Positions 1 through 11,017 of a stretch of DNA of 64,000 nucleotides are shown here, one piece after another. This stretch comes from Apoderus coryli (taxonomy: Eukaryota > Arthropoda > Insecta > Coleoptera > Attelabidae): positions 23,002,001 to 23,066,000 of the forward strand of contig OU452201.1 in NCBI GenBank assembly GCA_911728435.2, given 5' to 3'. The position numbers were made by a program, and so were the translations under genes. Every line of letters starts with the position of its first letter. The stretch's first letter is position 1. The notes beneath the pieces are model-generated. The model saw only the letters and a program-made list of their open reading frames with translations, had not been told where the DNA came from and ran no database searches.

Positions 1-990
1 TTTGAAAATTTAATATCGCATCGCTTCTATCAGAATTCTCCCCATATGGCAACTAATAAACTTTTTTTTTGAAGACCGGCATTAAAATTGCTTCTGTCAG
101 TCTGAACTTTAATAAGAAAGCAAATACTTGTTTCGAACCTAAGAGTTAATAAAAAATGGATAAAACATCAACATTTAAATACTTAGACAGTTGTGTTGTG
201 AAGGCGTAGTTATATTGACAAATGATGAAGCGGGGACAGAGGAAAGATGGTGAAAATACACCCACTTAGTATTTACTGTGAGAGTAAATGTCTGCTAATA
301 TTTGGTATCTCCTCCCATCTTTTTGCAGAACCTTTGCGACTCAGTGGCGGATCATATTTCCCTTATTTGAAGCTGAACAAATATGGGATAATAAAAATAA
401 CATACAAATAAATATATTATTTTTAGTAAATAAAAACTAACATATATATAATTATAAACATCAACAATATAAAAAAAATAGTTAATACTAAAGAAACTTT
501 GGTTCTGAGAATATTTGACTCGGATGGTCTGACTCAATTGCAGAACGGGCCTACAACAACTCTGATCAATATGAAGGTGCATATCATTTTGAACGCAACA
601 AGAGTGAGACCCCGGAGGTCAGATATCAGATGGCAAGTTCTCGCATTCATGTTTGTCCACTTTTGTAAATAGGTAGTTTAACTAGGTAACAAATTTGACT
701 TTTCGCTTCTATTTGATTCCTGTATCATTTTGCTATAAAAAAGTTGTACCATATCTTAATCGATATTTTGTACCGTTTCGGAGAAAATCGCCTAAGCACT
801 AATAATAAATTTAGCAAATAAATTTGTAATAAATAAATTTTACTTTATGTTAGTATATTATCCTAAATAATATTCTAAATAGGTATTACACATTCAATAC
901 TACTACACACACAAAAAAAAAAACAACTTAAAACTACAATGTCAAATTATCAAAACTAAAGACTGTAAAACAACTTTCGACATTCCCTAC
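1..990. other. anonymous AT-rich DNA
   Basis: No coding signature, RNA gene or paired repeat was recognised here. Short open frames on the minus strand are low complexity and look like chance ORFs. Confidence 0.5.
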
Positions 991-995
991 GAAAG

Positions 996-2540
996 CTATA
1001 ATAGGTCAATTTTTTTAACATAATCAGGAATACCATTATATACAACATATGTTTGATACCAAAAACTTCTTCTAAACATAGGCGAACTGAATCTTGGAAT
1101 GCTTAGAACACTTTGACCTCTTATATTGATGTTATTTAAGTCATGACGAAATCGTAGCTTTATTCGAAGATAAGGTGGAATCGACGCACGAATAATACGG
1201 TAGGCAAAAGTTGAGTAATGACAGTTAACGCTATTAGTTATTCTCAACCTACAACAAGTATTTTGGGTAAACTTATCTAAACAAGGAAAATAGCAAAGGT
1301 CGGCGTAGTTTAAGATCGATAAAACCAATGATTCACATAATTTTTTCCTTAGTTTAAAATTTATAATGCTAATATTTGAGTAGAGTAACTTTAAGTGCCA
1401 TGTAGCACTTCTTGACAAGAATGGCCACATGCTCTTGAAAACGCAACTTTGTAGGTATCAACAGTAACACACAATTCTTAGCACTACTCACAATATCAAT
1501 CGGCACGCCATTTATGTTGGACTTTAAACGATGTTCAATGAAAGCATGTGATTTCTTTGGACAGAAGAAAATCAGTGTACTCTTTGTAGGATATAAGTGT
1601 AGGTTATGTCGCTGTGCGATACGAGCCAAATCCTGATTTAGTTTAACAACAAAAGAAACTGTAATTTTATGTAAATGTAATTGACTATGTTTTGCCCAAT
1701 CAAAAAAATCCGCAGTGTATAGGAGAAACAGAATCGGTCTCAAAATACTCCCCTGGGGTATTCCAGAACTCACAGATCCAATATTGGAAACTATATTCTC
1801 AATTTTGGTAACCGGATGGCGGCGTTCAGATAAATAAGAATACAAGAAATTAACGGACGTATTATCAAAACTAAAATAACGAGCCTTAGAAATTAGTAAA
1901 ACGTGGTCAAGCGTATTAAAAGCTTTGGAAAAGTCCAACTAAGTCAAAGCTGATTGATAAAGGAACGATCAAACCGAATTGTCACATTTATCACCTAGTG
2001 CAAAAGTGCGAACATTAAGCCAACCACTCTTTCATCCAACCCTGTGTAAAACAGACATACTCAACAGCAATGTTATGCGATAATTAAATTACCAAAATTT
2101 CTTTGATACCGTGTTAATCGCTTAAACGTTATCAACTAAAATAATTTGTTTAAATCGCAGTTTCAAGGCTATTAATTCCTTAACGAAGCTCGCTAGACAA
2201 ACATTTTATATAAAGAACTATCATTCCTTTGTCGTCAGTTACGACATAACCTTTCCGGGCACCCTGTATAAAGGTCTTGGCAGTACAAAACTGCAATCTC
2301 TCAATAAATTATTACAAGGTAGTTCATCTGGCCCAGTACCCTTATTTGGATCGACTGTAGAAAGTTGTTCATATATATTTCTGATATTGAGATTTTCCAG
2401 GTCCTAAAATTAATGTCGTTAAGACTACGTAATGTTGACATAACAATAGTGGAATGATTAGCAAAGAGAGTATCCACAGATTGTCCCGCAATAGCTCTAT
2501 CAAGAGAGGACTATGCATTTAAGTCGGTATGTCTACGCAT
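996..2540 (-). pseudogene. degenerate non-LTR retrotransposon (LINE) reverse transcriptase
   Basis: Minus-strand remnant of a jockey/CR1-type reverse transcriptase. The upstream part (about 2250-2540) keeps a VDPNKGTGPDELP block typical of the region before the RT fingers. Open frame 1369-1938 holds the palm: motif A as DFSKAFNTLDH, motif B as SGIPQGSILRPILF, then LYTADFF where YADD is expected, so the catalytic aspartate pair is damaged. Frame 996-1430, overlapping it in another phase, carries the C-terminal thumb-like part (YNGIPDYVKK near its end). At least two frameshifts and several stops separate the pieces, so this is a dead copy. Clade assignment is by motif only. Confidence 0.8.
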
Positions 2541-3122
2541 ATAATTAACAACGCCAGTACCTACAAATAATTTATATACGTCAAAAAGTATTGACTCGAA
2601 AATCTTTTGTATAAATATAAAAATTCAAATGCTTTGTACAATATAGAATACAATTCGTTCAAATCAAAAATCTATAGGGATTTCAAATCGATTCTATACA
2701 TATTTTCAACATATTCCCCAGACCCAATATCATAATACTAATCCCTCTCAAGCTCCACGCTCGTCACAACAGCTCAAACAATTATTGTGGAAGCTGCTAT
2801 ATATTGTTACTATTGGTAGCCTTTATATAAGATTCAATATTATAATCCTAAACATAAGCTCTGAAGTTCAGAACCGTCAAATTTTATAGTTATACAAGCG
2901 GCCAATGGACTCAATTGCAATCCTCGAGACAATAGGTCAACCTTAAACAGAAATTGAGATCGAATGGAATATATCGATACATTTCTTGCGTCTCTAATAA
3001 TTAAAGAAATAATATATCGTTACGTTTCTGGTTATTATAGATCCGCAAAAATCAAAAACACGCATGTGTGACGTAAAAGCAAATGAAATACTATTATTTT
3101 TACTTAGGACATGTAGGTACAC
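2541..3122. other. anonymous AT-rich DNA
   Basis: I see no gene, RNA or paired repeat between the LINE remnant and the Harbinger element. Confidence 0.45.
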
Positions 3123-3125
3123 TAA

Positions 3126-3260
3126 AGCTACGGTTTCCTAGAACTGTGTGCGGCGCACAACAAGCGCACAGTGCGCCGTATTGCGCCGAAATCTAACCTG
3201 TGGAAATAAGTTGGTCTGCATTCCTCCGTCGGAGTGCGCCGGCAATTACGCCGAAATCTA
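3126..3260 (+). repeat. left terminal/subterminal repeat of Harbinger element
   Basis: Contains the perfect terminal 17-mer, the GC-rich GCGCACAACAAGCGCACAG block and two GCGCCGAAATCTA-like subrepeats (about 3183 and 3249). The same subrepeats reappear in the internal palindrome near 5.45 kb. Confidence 0.75.
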
Positions 3261-3372
3261 AAATCTACACAGCCGCATACGCTTGTAGGCACAAGACGCA
3301 CTTCGCAGTTGAGAGCAAACTGTTGGTTAATAAGCAAGGTTACGAGGGTGTGTAATTAAGTTAAGTACAGAC

Positions 3373-3454
3373 ATGTGTTCCAAATTTTCGCCTAAAGAAG
3401 AACAACAATTAATTGATTTAATTAAAGAAAACCCGGCACGACGATCTTTGACTT
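3373..3454 (+). pseudogene. N-terminus of Harbinger-type MADF (Myb/SANT-like) DNA-binding protein
   Basis: The frame begins MCSKFSPKEEQQLIDLIKEN and resembles the start of the MADF-domain partner protein encoded by PIF/Harbinger elements. The 54.3-kb element starts similarly (MCSQDK...). Only about 27 codons remain. The reading frame stops at the loop of a perfect 14-bp palindrome (3441-3477), so the gene was broken there. In this superfamily the MADF/Myb protein helps bring the transposase to the DNA ends; that role is family knowledge, and this copy is dead. Confidence 0.55.
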
Positions 3455-3477
3455 GATATAATTAAGTCAAAGATCGT
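3441..3477. repeat. perfect 14-bp hairpin at the MADF break
   Basis: ACGATCTTTGACTT (3441-3454) pairs with AAGTCAAAGATCGT (3464-3477) around a 9-base loop. It sits exactly where the MADF reading frame ends. Confidence 0.8.
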
Positions 3478-3579
3478 AGTTATAGGAATAATATATGAAA
3501 GGAAATAAGCAAAACAAACATAAGACGGCTCACTACATAATGGTCCCTATGAATCAATTGCTACATTAAAAATATTTTA

Positions 3580-4626
3580 CGGTTTTCGCGACACGTTGCT
3601 ACTTTTTTGTGAAACTCACGATGCCCTAATCAAATTTTGGGTAACATATTATGTACTATGTAGTTTTCGTGATACAGGGCCGAATTCAGAAAAGTCGGAC
3701 CCCTCTCATATCTCGGAAACTATGACAGGTATTGGTAATGTATAAACGGTGTTTGATAGATATTTTTTATGCAGAGTTCCCCTATTGACTCTTAGCCTTA
3801 ATTTTGTTATTTGTTCTCAGTTTGAAAATATTACCCAAACCACTCTGATTATTGTACATATTTAAATTGATTATTTTTCCTTTCAAATGATATATAACAC
3901 TTAATAGTTTGATTTTTATAAATATCAAAAATCGAGAGTGGTCTAGAAAAATGTATTCACTATTATTAGTTTTCTGGACGCGCTGTAATTTTAATATATT
4001 GTTAAATTCTTTCGCGATTATGCGTTATTTAATTTACTCGTTAAAATACCTACCAAAATCTATATAGGTTCAATAAAAATTGTAATTTTGATGATTTCGA
4101 TTTAGGCCTTTATTTTCACATAATATATTTTAATAGAATTAAAGCTTGAATATAATAATAAATAAAATCAACAAAAAAAAAAACGCAAAAAATTAAATAT
4201 GTTTTAAAAGAAAGTTATTTTGTGAAAAACTACGTGTAAACTTAAGGGTATTTACATGAACCTAAACTACTAATTTCAAACAGAAATACTTACATATTCT
4301 ACATAATTATACCTACTAATATTAATTTCATAAAAACTCATTTGTTCAAAATTAGCTCCGTTTACTTCGAAGCACAATTCAATAACTTTTCATATTTTTC
4401 TAATTGCATTCAATATAATTATAGGGCGTTTTTTGAGGATTGCACATAAAAACATATATATCAAAAACCGTTTATATATTTCCTTATCTGTCATACTGTC
4501 CGAGATATGAGAGGGCTCCGAAAAGTGAGTTTTTTTGAAGTCGGCCCTATAACTCAAAAATTACATGTGTTACCCAAAATTTGATTAGGGTATCGTGAAT
4601 TATACAAAAAAGTGTCGTGAAAACTG
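3580..4626. mobile_element. nested ~1.05-kb element with long (~170 bp) inverted repeats
   Basis: The segment 3580-3752 is repeated in inverse orientation at about 4466-4626. Shared blocks in the same order include CCTAATCAAATTTTGGGTAAC, GGGCCGA, CCCTCTCATATCTCGGA and TATAAACGGT. The core of about 700 bp is AT-rich with no coding signature. It lies inside the Harbinger element, so it is either a later non-autonomous insertion or a foldback-like module; I did not find a clean target duplication. Confidence 0.7.
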
Positions 4627-5263
4627 CATCCCGTTAACTTTCAAAATAACGGAGCAATTATAATGAAATTTGGACACATTGTAGATACTATACACAAATA
4701 TCTGACATAAGTGGTGCAAATTTAATGAATCTGGACATCATATATATTAAAAGAATATTTTCATAATTCAGTGTCCATAACTAGGCTGGGATCCTGTGTA
4801 AGATTCGTTCTCACACGTTTAAACATGGCGCTGACTTGACCAATATCCACGATAACTTCGCACATCCGCAATCAAAATCCGCCCCAGCTCTCTCGCTTCT
4901 TTGTGGTGGCCAGTCTTGGGTTACTTCAGCTTGACATACCCATTTGAAATTTAATTTTTTTTTAATTATTATTCAATTTTACTGAATTATAATAACTGAC
5001 CACCCTGTACGGTTGCTATATAATAATATAGATTTTTTTTTTCAGTATACAATATTAGATGATTTCATGTTTCTATATTTATATTATACAGTGTTAATTG
5101 CTTATGTTGAGTGGATTCCTTTCATTTATCTGGTGTTTGCAGCTTGCAATGAGATATAACAATGCATTGTGGCAGTGTGTCGTCTTTAAATTTAAAGATC
5201 TCAAGGTAGCACTGCACACAGAAAACGCGTTAATGTATACGGACTGAGAGATATTTCTTCTAT

Positions 5264-5340
5264 GTGCCACGTTAGTGCAATTGGTTGGAACACCTGAAAG
5301 GAGATTGGGAGATGTTGGTTCGAATCCAACATGTGATACG
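5264..5340 (+). repeat. tRNA-like / SINE-head module with Pol III A and B boxes
   Basis: TAGTGCAATTGG fits an A box and GGTTCGAATCC is a perfect B box, about 40 bases apart. The T-arm pairs (TGTTG with CAACA), the outer seven bases GTGCCAC and GTGATAC pair at 6 of 7 positions counting one G-T, and a T run at 5344-5351 could end Pol III transcription. The anticodon arm does not form a convincing five-pair stem, so a functional tRNA is unlikely. It is better read as a tRNA-derived SINE head or decayed tRNA pseudogene. Confidence 0.45.
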
Positions 5341-5433
5341 GAATTTTTTTTCACTTCATATACAATATTATTTTATTTCATGTTTCTTTATTCATAATAA
5401 TACCTTCAAACACACGAGAGTCGCTCGCTGTGC

Positions 5434-5478
5434 GCTGTGCGCCCAAATCTATTTGAAATAGATTTCGGCGCACACAGC
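5434..5478. repeat. GC-rich palindrome sharing Harbinger TIR subrepeats
   Basis: GCTGTGCGCCCAAATCTATTT is followed almost immediately by its near-perfect reverse complement AAATAGATTTCGGCGCACAC. The arms are copies of the GCGCCGAAATCTA subrepeat of the surrounding element's ends, suggesting an internal remnant of a second, related element end. Confidence 0.65.
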
Positions 5479-5995
5479 AGCAAATCTCGAAAACACTTTT
5501 TAAATTTTGTTTTACATAATCACAGTTTCTTTTAAAAAAATATGGTTGGAAATAATCTATAATTGACATTATCTACATTTATAGATGTTCGCATTCAGTG
5601 GCGTCGCTAGGAAAAAGTTCTGAGGGGATAATACGAATCTCAAATTTAATGAATTATATTATTCATATATATACTGTGGGCCAAATTAAAGTTCCACACT
5701 TTGTCATCGCTAATAAACTTTTTACGTGTTCCACCGAATCGATTTATTTTTGGAGAGTCGGTAGGCTCTGGTATGTTCTTATCAGGCTCTCCAGTTTTGA
5801 TCTAAAAGTTTTAGACAAGAGTTTTTCTAAAATGCTACATTTAACTTCGTTCCGAAAGAATATCACCATTATAATCAACATCAATCTTCTAAGATTATGT
5901 TAAACTTGTCGAATTTTTAGATAAAAAAAAAACAATCAAAAAATATAGAAATTGTTTAATAAGAACTTAGAAACACTTTTACATTTAATTACAAA

Positions 5996-6380
5996 TTAAG
6001 TAGGTTTGGAGATTATATTATTTTCCCAGTGCACCGAACCTTGAGCAGTGTTGAAATAGATTCTAAATTTATCTCGTACTGCAGAAGCTTCAAATGATGC
6101 TCTTCTCTGAATGGAAGATTTTAAGGATAACATATTGTCTTTTGGAAGACGTTGTGTATTATGCATGCTGCAATAATGACATTGTCAGCCGTATCAGGTG
6201 AAACTGCCATTGGAGTATAAAATACTCTAAAAGTTTGAAATAATAAACCAAATGCATTTTCTGAAGTTCTCCGAGCTCTTGAATGTCTGTTATTATATAC
6301 ATCCTTTGTATTGTCACCTTGTGCCTGAGCCTTGAGGTATGGCTTCATCATATATGTTGTTAAACATATGCTTCCTCAAG
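5996..6380 (-). pseudogene. PIF/Harbinger transposase (HARBI1-like), C-terminal third
   Basis: The frame at 6121-6375 reads TTYMMKPYLK, then YNNRHSRARRTSENAFGLL and FRVFYTPMAVSP, ending ACIIHN. This is the highly conserved C-terminal part of the Harbinger DDE nuclease, which cuts and joins transposon ends in the nucleus. After about 6125 the frame shifts and continues as AVRDKFRIYFNTAQGSVHW to a stop at 5996, matching the usual C-terminal tail. A stop lies upstream near 6377 and the N-terminal two thirds are not recognisable. It is encoded toward the element interior from the right terminal repeat. Confidence 0.85.
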
Positions 6381-6899
6381 CAGTAGCCAATAAGCCACTT
6401 GGACTAGTTTCTTTTTATACAAATCCATTTTATGGTAATGCATTGTACCTACAGGGTGTTTTCTTGAGTTCCCTCAAATTAGTCTACTAAGGAAAATGTT
6501 GCACCTTATATAGTATAAAAGGTGTTTAGTAAAGAATGAGTCAAACTTTAGATTATTTTTCGACACCCGTACTATAATAATACACTTATATGCCAAAAAT
6601 CCATAATAATGAGATCCATTATGATACAGATTTTTCATAACGATACAGATTTTTAACCAATAGAGACCCATAATTTTTCAATCAAGCATGTTGTGCATTT
6701 GACGTTTGTCAATGCAAACATAAATGTATTTATAATTCCTCATTATTTATCGGGTGTAGCGTATGCAACTCTCATGTGATTGTTATTAACCATCATTTAA
6801 TCAATGATCGTTGTATAGTACTATTATTTAACAACAAAAAACCCCGGTACACTTTAAACAAAACAGCATTGACGCAACACACAACTTCTTGAATAATGG

Positions 6900-6995
6900 T
6901 AATATTACTGGATTCCTAGAAATACACGCGCAGTGCGCCGCACTGTGCGCTGTGCGCTTGTTGTGCGCCGCGCACACCTCTAGGAAACCGTAGCT
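6900..6995 (-). repeat. right terminal/subterminal repeat of Harbinger element
   Basis: Inverse counterpart of the left end: TCTAGGAAACCGTAGCT at the outside, and GCGCTTGTTGTGCGCCGCGC plus GTGCGCCGCACTGTGCGC inside, followed by the second TAA. Confidence 0.85.
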
Positions 6996-6999
6996 TAAG

Positions 7000-7570
7000 C
7001 GTAACAATTATATACGATTCTAAACTAAATATAGTTAAGTAGAATTACTCGAAATATAATAAATGAATATTAAAATAAGTGAGGTGAGAAAGTTGACAAC
7101 GGTTATCCTAATGTGTTCGATAAAGTTCTATAAATGAAGTAAAACTCTTACCATAAAAATGTGTACAGTTTTAAAGTTTATGTAACAATTTTCCGTATTT
7201 TTAAACCCATTGTACTTATACATGGACGGCCGTAAAAATTAGTTTCCAAATAGAGACAAAAAATGGCTTTGTATAATGCTTCTCTACCTCCTATTATTAC
7301 CACTCATACCATTCCGCGATATGAAACACTTTTTGTTAAATATTGGTTTTGCCACACAATCAAAAAATGCATGAAACAGAATATCCCGATGTACAATAAG
7401 AGCCCTTTAAAAAGTCGTCCATGAATAGTTTTGCAACAGTATTTAACTGGAAATCCTGTAAGTGGATTAAATACTGTCCAACTGTTTGAATTTCCTATGA
7501 AATGGCAAAAAAATGAGTTAATACGAATACATTGCTGGTTTAGATATATCTAAAAAAAATGAGTTGTTAT
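7000..7570. other. anonymous DNA
   Basis: No feature recognised between the Harbinger right end and the hAT end. Confidence 0.45.
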
Positions 7571-7574
7571 TAGC

Positions 7575-7590
7575 CAGTGGCGGCTGGTGA
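7575..7590. repeat. hAT-type terminal inverted repeat (one end only)
   Basis: CAGTGGCGGCTGGTGA fits hAT ends (CAGnGnnG type). It lies about 65 bases beyond the stop of a hAT C-terminal coding remnant, as expected for the 3' end of a minus-strand hAT element. The matching opposite end was not found, so no element length can be given. Confidence 0.5.
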
Positions 7591-7656
7591 CGTTTGAAAG
7601 GGAGGGTAGGCACAAAAAACTAGCCTACTATTTTTTAAAAATGAAAAAAACATCAA

Positions 7657-7785
7657 TTACTTTGTTGTCAAAATCTGGAATAAACTGGACGAACTCCTTT
7701 TGTATTTGATATGACCCAATGCATTCAGTTGATCGTCTGACATTGTGCTTCTCAGAAAAGTTTTAATGCGTTTCACGATTGAAAA
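7657..7785 (-). pseudogene. hAT transposase C-terminus (dimerisation domain remnant)
   Basis: Reads FSIVKRIKTFLRSTMSDDQL followed by NALGHIKYKRS, then a stop at 7657. SxLKRIKTxLRSxMxxxRL is the hallmark of the hAT C-terminal dimerisation region of ZMYM/ZBED-like insect and vertebrate hAT proteins. A stop codon lies directly upstream (7786-7788), and I could not follow the frame further with confidence. It is a fragment of a cut-and-paste transposase, not a working gene. Confidence 0.65.
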
Positions 7786-8031
7786 CTATCGTTTATCGTT
7801 TACATTTGACTGTCAACATGCGAGTTGTAGAAATAATATCCAACAAATTATATGATTCCGTCAAAACTTTTTTTTTTTAATGTTAATGTCTGATTGAACA
7901 TTGAAAGTGTCAAGTATCACCTACAGCACACATGTCATCACGTTCATATAGTGCTAAAATTATTATTATTATTTATTTTTATAATTTAATTCTAATGAAG
8001 TAAAAATGTTTCTTCTTTTGAAAAATAAAAA

Positions 8032-8249
8032 ACAGAATCTGTCGTCACAAAATCAATATTCCAATTTATTCCGAAGACGATAGAATACTAGTTAGTTAAA
8101 CATGTTTTGGGATGCAAATCCCATCATCAGTTACATTTAAAATTATGAGAAGTTAATTCGTAGTGAACGTCGGCCTCAATGAACAAATTAACTAGTATTC
8201 AATCGTGTTCCGACTAAATTGAAATATTGATTTTGTGGAGACAGACTGT
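8032..8249. mobile_element. 218-bp MITE with ~60-bp inverted repeats
   Basis: The left arm (ACAGAATCTGTCGTCACAAA onward) and right arm (reverse complement of ACAGTCTGTCTCCACAAA onward) pair over about 60 bases, sharing ACAAAATCAATATT and GAATACTAGTTA. The centre holds a hammerhead-like core on the minus strand. There is no coding capacity. Confidence 0.75.
8100..8133 (-). other. hammerhead-ribozyme-like core in MITE
   Basis: On the minus strand: CTGATGA, then the perfect stem TGGGA/TCCCA with loop TTTGCA, then AAAAC and the palindrome ACATGT. This follows the order CUGANGA, stem II, GAAA, short palindromic stem III, UH. The canonical G of GAAA is missing and stem I is weak, so it is probably a decayed or look-alike motif. 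Confidence 0.35.
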
Positions 8250-11017
8250 CTTTATTGTACAAAATAAATTACACTCCACCTATATATTCAAAATAATTAA
8301 AAAATTGTTAAAAGATGGTTGTATTTAATTGTGAGATGGTGGCTAACGCCAACAAATGGTTTGCTCAAAGCTTTTGAAAAAATTGGAAAAACATAAAGAA
8401 TATCTAATAAATCGAATATATTGATAAAACAACAAAAATCCAAACATTACTTTTGGTATATTGAGGCGCATCTGTTATTAATAAATAGATTTGAGAAGTT
8501 CTGTATCATATAAAAGAAGTTTCAACTTAAAAATACTAAATAATAATAAGCAATTAATTTTTAAAAGACTTTTAACGATTTCCTTTTATTTATTTTCACA
8601 GTTTATGCCTATATATAGCTGCTTCCTACTTGGAAACTTCAATCAGCATACTTTTTCAAGTTCCAAAGTTTATGTTGTGGTTGCTATTTTATATATTTAC
8701 TTAGTGTCTCCCATTCTCATCAAGTATTCATCTGCCGTTAAAGTTTGTCGTAATTAGTAATAGTATTATTTCCGCTATAAATACCGTACTTATTTTAATT
8801 CCTTTAAAATCCGTTTATTTTCTTTTTCTCCAAATTACATAATGCAGAGCGGAGACCAGAATTTTAATAGAAAATCTCTAAAGATATTAAGATGATCCTC
8901 TTATAGTGCAAGTTAAATTATATTTCTACTGAACAAACAGTGGTGTACGAGGGTGGTTTTCCCAGAACTTGTTCAATGAAATATTAATAATTTTTAATTG
9001 CACTGAATCAAAATATTTTGCTTATTGGTACGCTACTGGCTCTAACAAAATTTTAATCCTATAACAAAATAATTATTATAATAACGAAACTTTTCTTCTA
9101 TAAAAGCGTGTAAATGGCACTAAGACATCTTTTTTAAAATATTTAAGAGTAAAGTTTGTTATAAGAGAAAAACTCCACAGGCCAAATGAGTTTCCTGTAA
9201 CTGTGACCCTTATATAATGCCAAACAATTACGCTGAAAGTAGAAAGATGTACTTTTTGAGTTTCTTTTCATGGAAAAGGGATTCAACAAGTAAATTATAA
9301 TTTAATTAAAATATATGGGCATGCTCTTTTTACAAGTTTTGAGAAAGTTGCTCTTTTTAAATGAAATCTTTTAGAGTGTACTTTACAGTAATTTTCCTAA
9401 GTACCTTCAACTAATGATTTTCGTTTAAATTTTATTACATTTGTGTGGCTTCAGGTTCAATTACGTGGCTATGTAGGTCCATTCAGTTGAGGACTTAAGC
9501 TTCGACTAATTTTATGAGACAGGCAAATTTTATCGTATAAAAAACAAAATTAGGTACACGTTTTGGTTTGGTACGAGGTGCTGTGTTACTACTGACTTAC
9601 TGTATTGGATCATATATATATTTTTGGCAATTAAATATGGTGTGTTTCTAAAGGATAATTACTGACCGTGCATCAGCCGAGGCAAAAGGTTTCAGAAGTT
9701 TAATAAAACATATTTAAGGATTATTTTAATTGTTGATTTTATTCCATATATTAACTCGTAAGTTATATAATTGCAAAATTGCCATGACGAAGTAATCTGT
9801 CTAGTGCAAATCAATGACTAATGTTTGAAGTGATTCAGAGTATTACTATAAGATGTGACCAAATTGTCTAAATCTGATTTTTTCTTATTAGTGTTCTGTA
9901 TGTACATTTTTTTGTGCTTTCGTTTTTTTTAACAACAACGAAGCTGCATTTTTTAAGCCTTAGTTGCCCCGACAGATCGGCAGTGAGTACTGAAGAATAA
10001 AATCTTACCTATGAAATCGCATGGTTAAAAAAGCTGGTATGAGTATTATTTGAGAGATAGTTTTAAGGTTCATCCAAATTTCGTTAGCGCAGGTATTAAT
10101 TGCACACTTTTCTAAATTGTGTAGTTGATAGCTTACACTAAACTTACGTAATTGAGCATCTAATTAATAATAATAAAACGTAAGTGAAAAAAAAAATAGG
10201 CAACTTCCTGCTGAACCATTCCAGTAAGTTTTTGCCGCATGGCGGTGAAACGGGGCTACCAAAACAAAATACCACAATGAGGAAGCTGTTGCTCTGCTCG
10301 AGCAAAGTGTAACAAAATAAAACAACACACGCCACTTACGTTACAGTACGAGTATATTTCACCCTAGATACTTGGGTGGCAGTTTTTCTCACTAGGTATT
10401 CAAATTTCTAAAGTTCTTATAACTACATTATGTTCTTCTGTAACATAAATATTCTCATAGATTTCTGTCGACTTTTGGGCTCATAATATAGAAACGGTGG
10501 TTCTTAATTTTTTTTTATATATGTAAATAAATAGAAACGTACACTTATACCGTTTTATGACAAACACATGGGTTTTGACAGGCCAGTAAAATTATATGCA
10601 TAAATATTATCAAAGCTTTTAAAATGGATATTTCTCTAAAGACAATATGTTTTTTGTTTGTTTCCTTTTCTTTGTTCAACTTTTGTGACATAAAGTTACA
10701 ATATTAATGATGTAACAGTGGTGGCGATTTGCTCAGGGTTGCTTTCCTTAACATTGTCGAAATACCTACTTATTAATTAGATGTTAGATTAGTATTGTAT
10801 ATTAGAGTGCTATCATGGTTTCCCACACCAAAGTATGATTATTAACGGGCTAAGAATAGAAGTGCGGGTTTTTCTCCAGTGGCTTTTTCTGGGAATTAAA
10901 AAGTCATTATATAATCATATTGTATTGTAGAAAATTAAATAATTAAATTATATTATAATTTAATTCTCAGAATGAAACAACTAACGACATCTCATCGACA
11001 AGATGTTGTGTATTTCG
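8250..11017. other. anonymous AT-rich DNA
   Basis: A 2.8-kb stretch with no recognised gene, RNA or repeat pair. The few open frames (for example 8491-8757 and 10144-10335) are AT-rich and resemble nothing I recognise. Confidence 0.5.

Larger units (their letters stand above)
3126..6995. mobile_element. PIF/Harbinger DNA transposon, degenerate, with nested insertions
   Basis: The left end (AGCTACGGTTTCCTAGA, 3126) and right end (TCTAGGAAACCGTAGCT, ending 6995) are perfect inverted repeats. They extend inward into a second shared block, GCGCACAACAAGCGCACAG. Both ends are flanked by TAA (3123-3125 and 6996-6998), the TWA target duplication expected of PIF/Harbinger. Inside, a plus-strand MADF-type start lies near the left end and a minus-strand Harbinger transposase near the right end, the two-gene layout known for the superfamily. 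The middle is enlarged by other sequence, including a 1-kb long-TIR element and a tRNA-like module. Both genes are broken, so the copy is not autonomous. Confidence 0.88.

Noticed and set aside
3128..3337. Arginine- and cysteine-rich minus-strand protein
   Set aside because: It is a translation of the GC-rich Harbinger terminal repeat.
5264..5340. Functional tRNA gene
   Set aside because: The anticodon arm does not pair and no clear anticodon can be assigned.
5597..5612. Second hAT-type end CAGTGGCGTCGCTAGG
   Set aside because: No opposite end and no hAT coding remnant nearby; the match is too short alone.
8491..8757. 88-codon plus-strand gene
   Set aside because: AT-rich hydrophobic frame without recognisable motif, start context or neighbours; likely chance.
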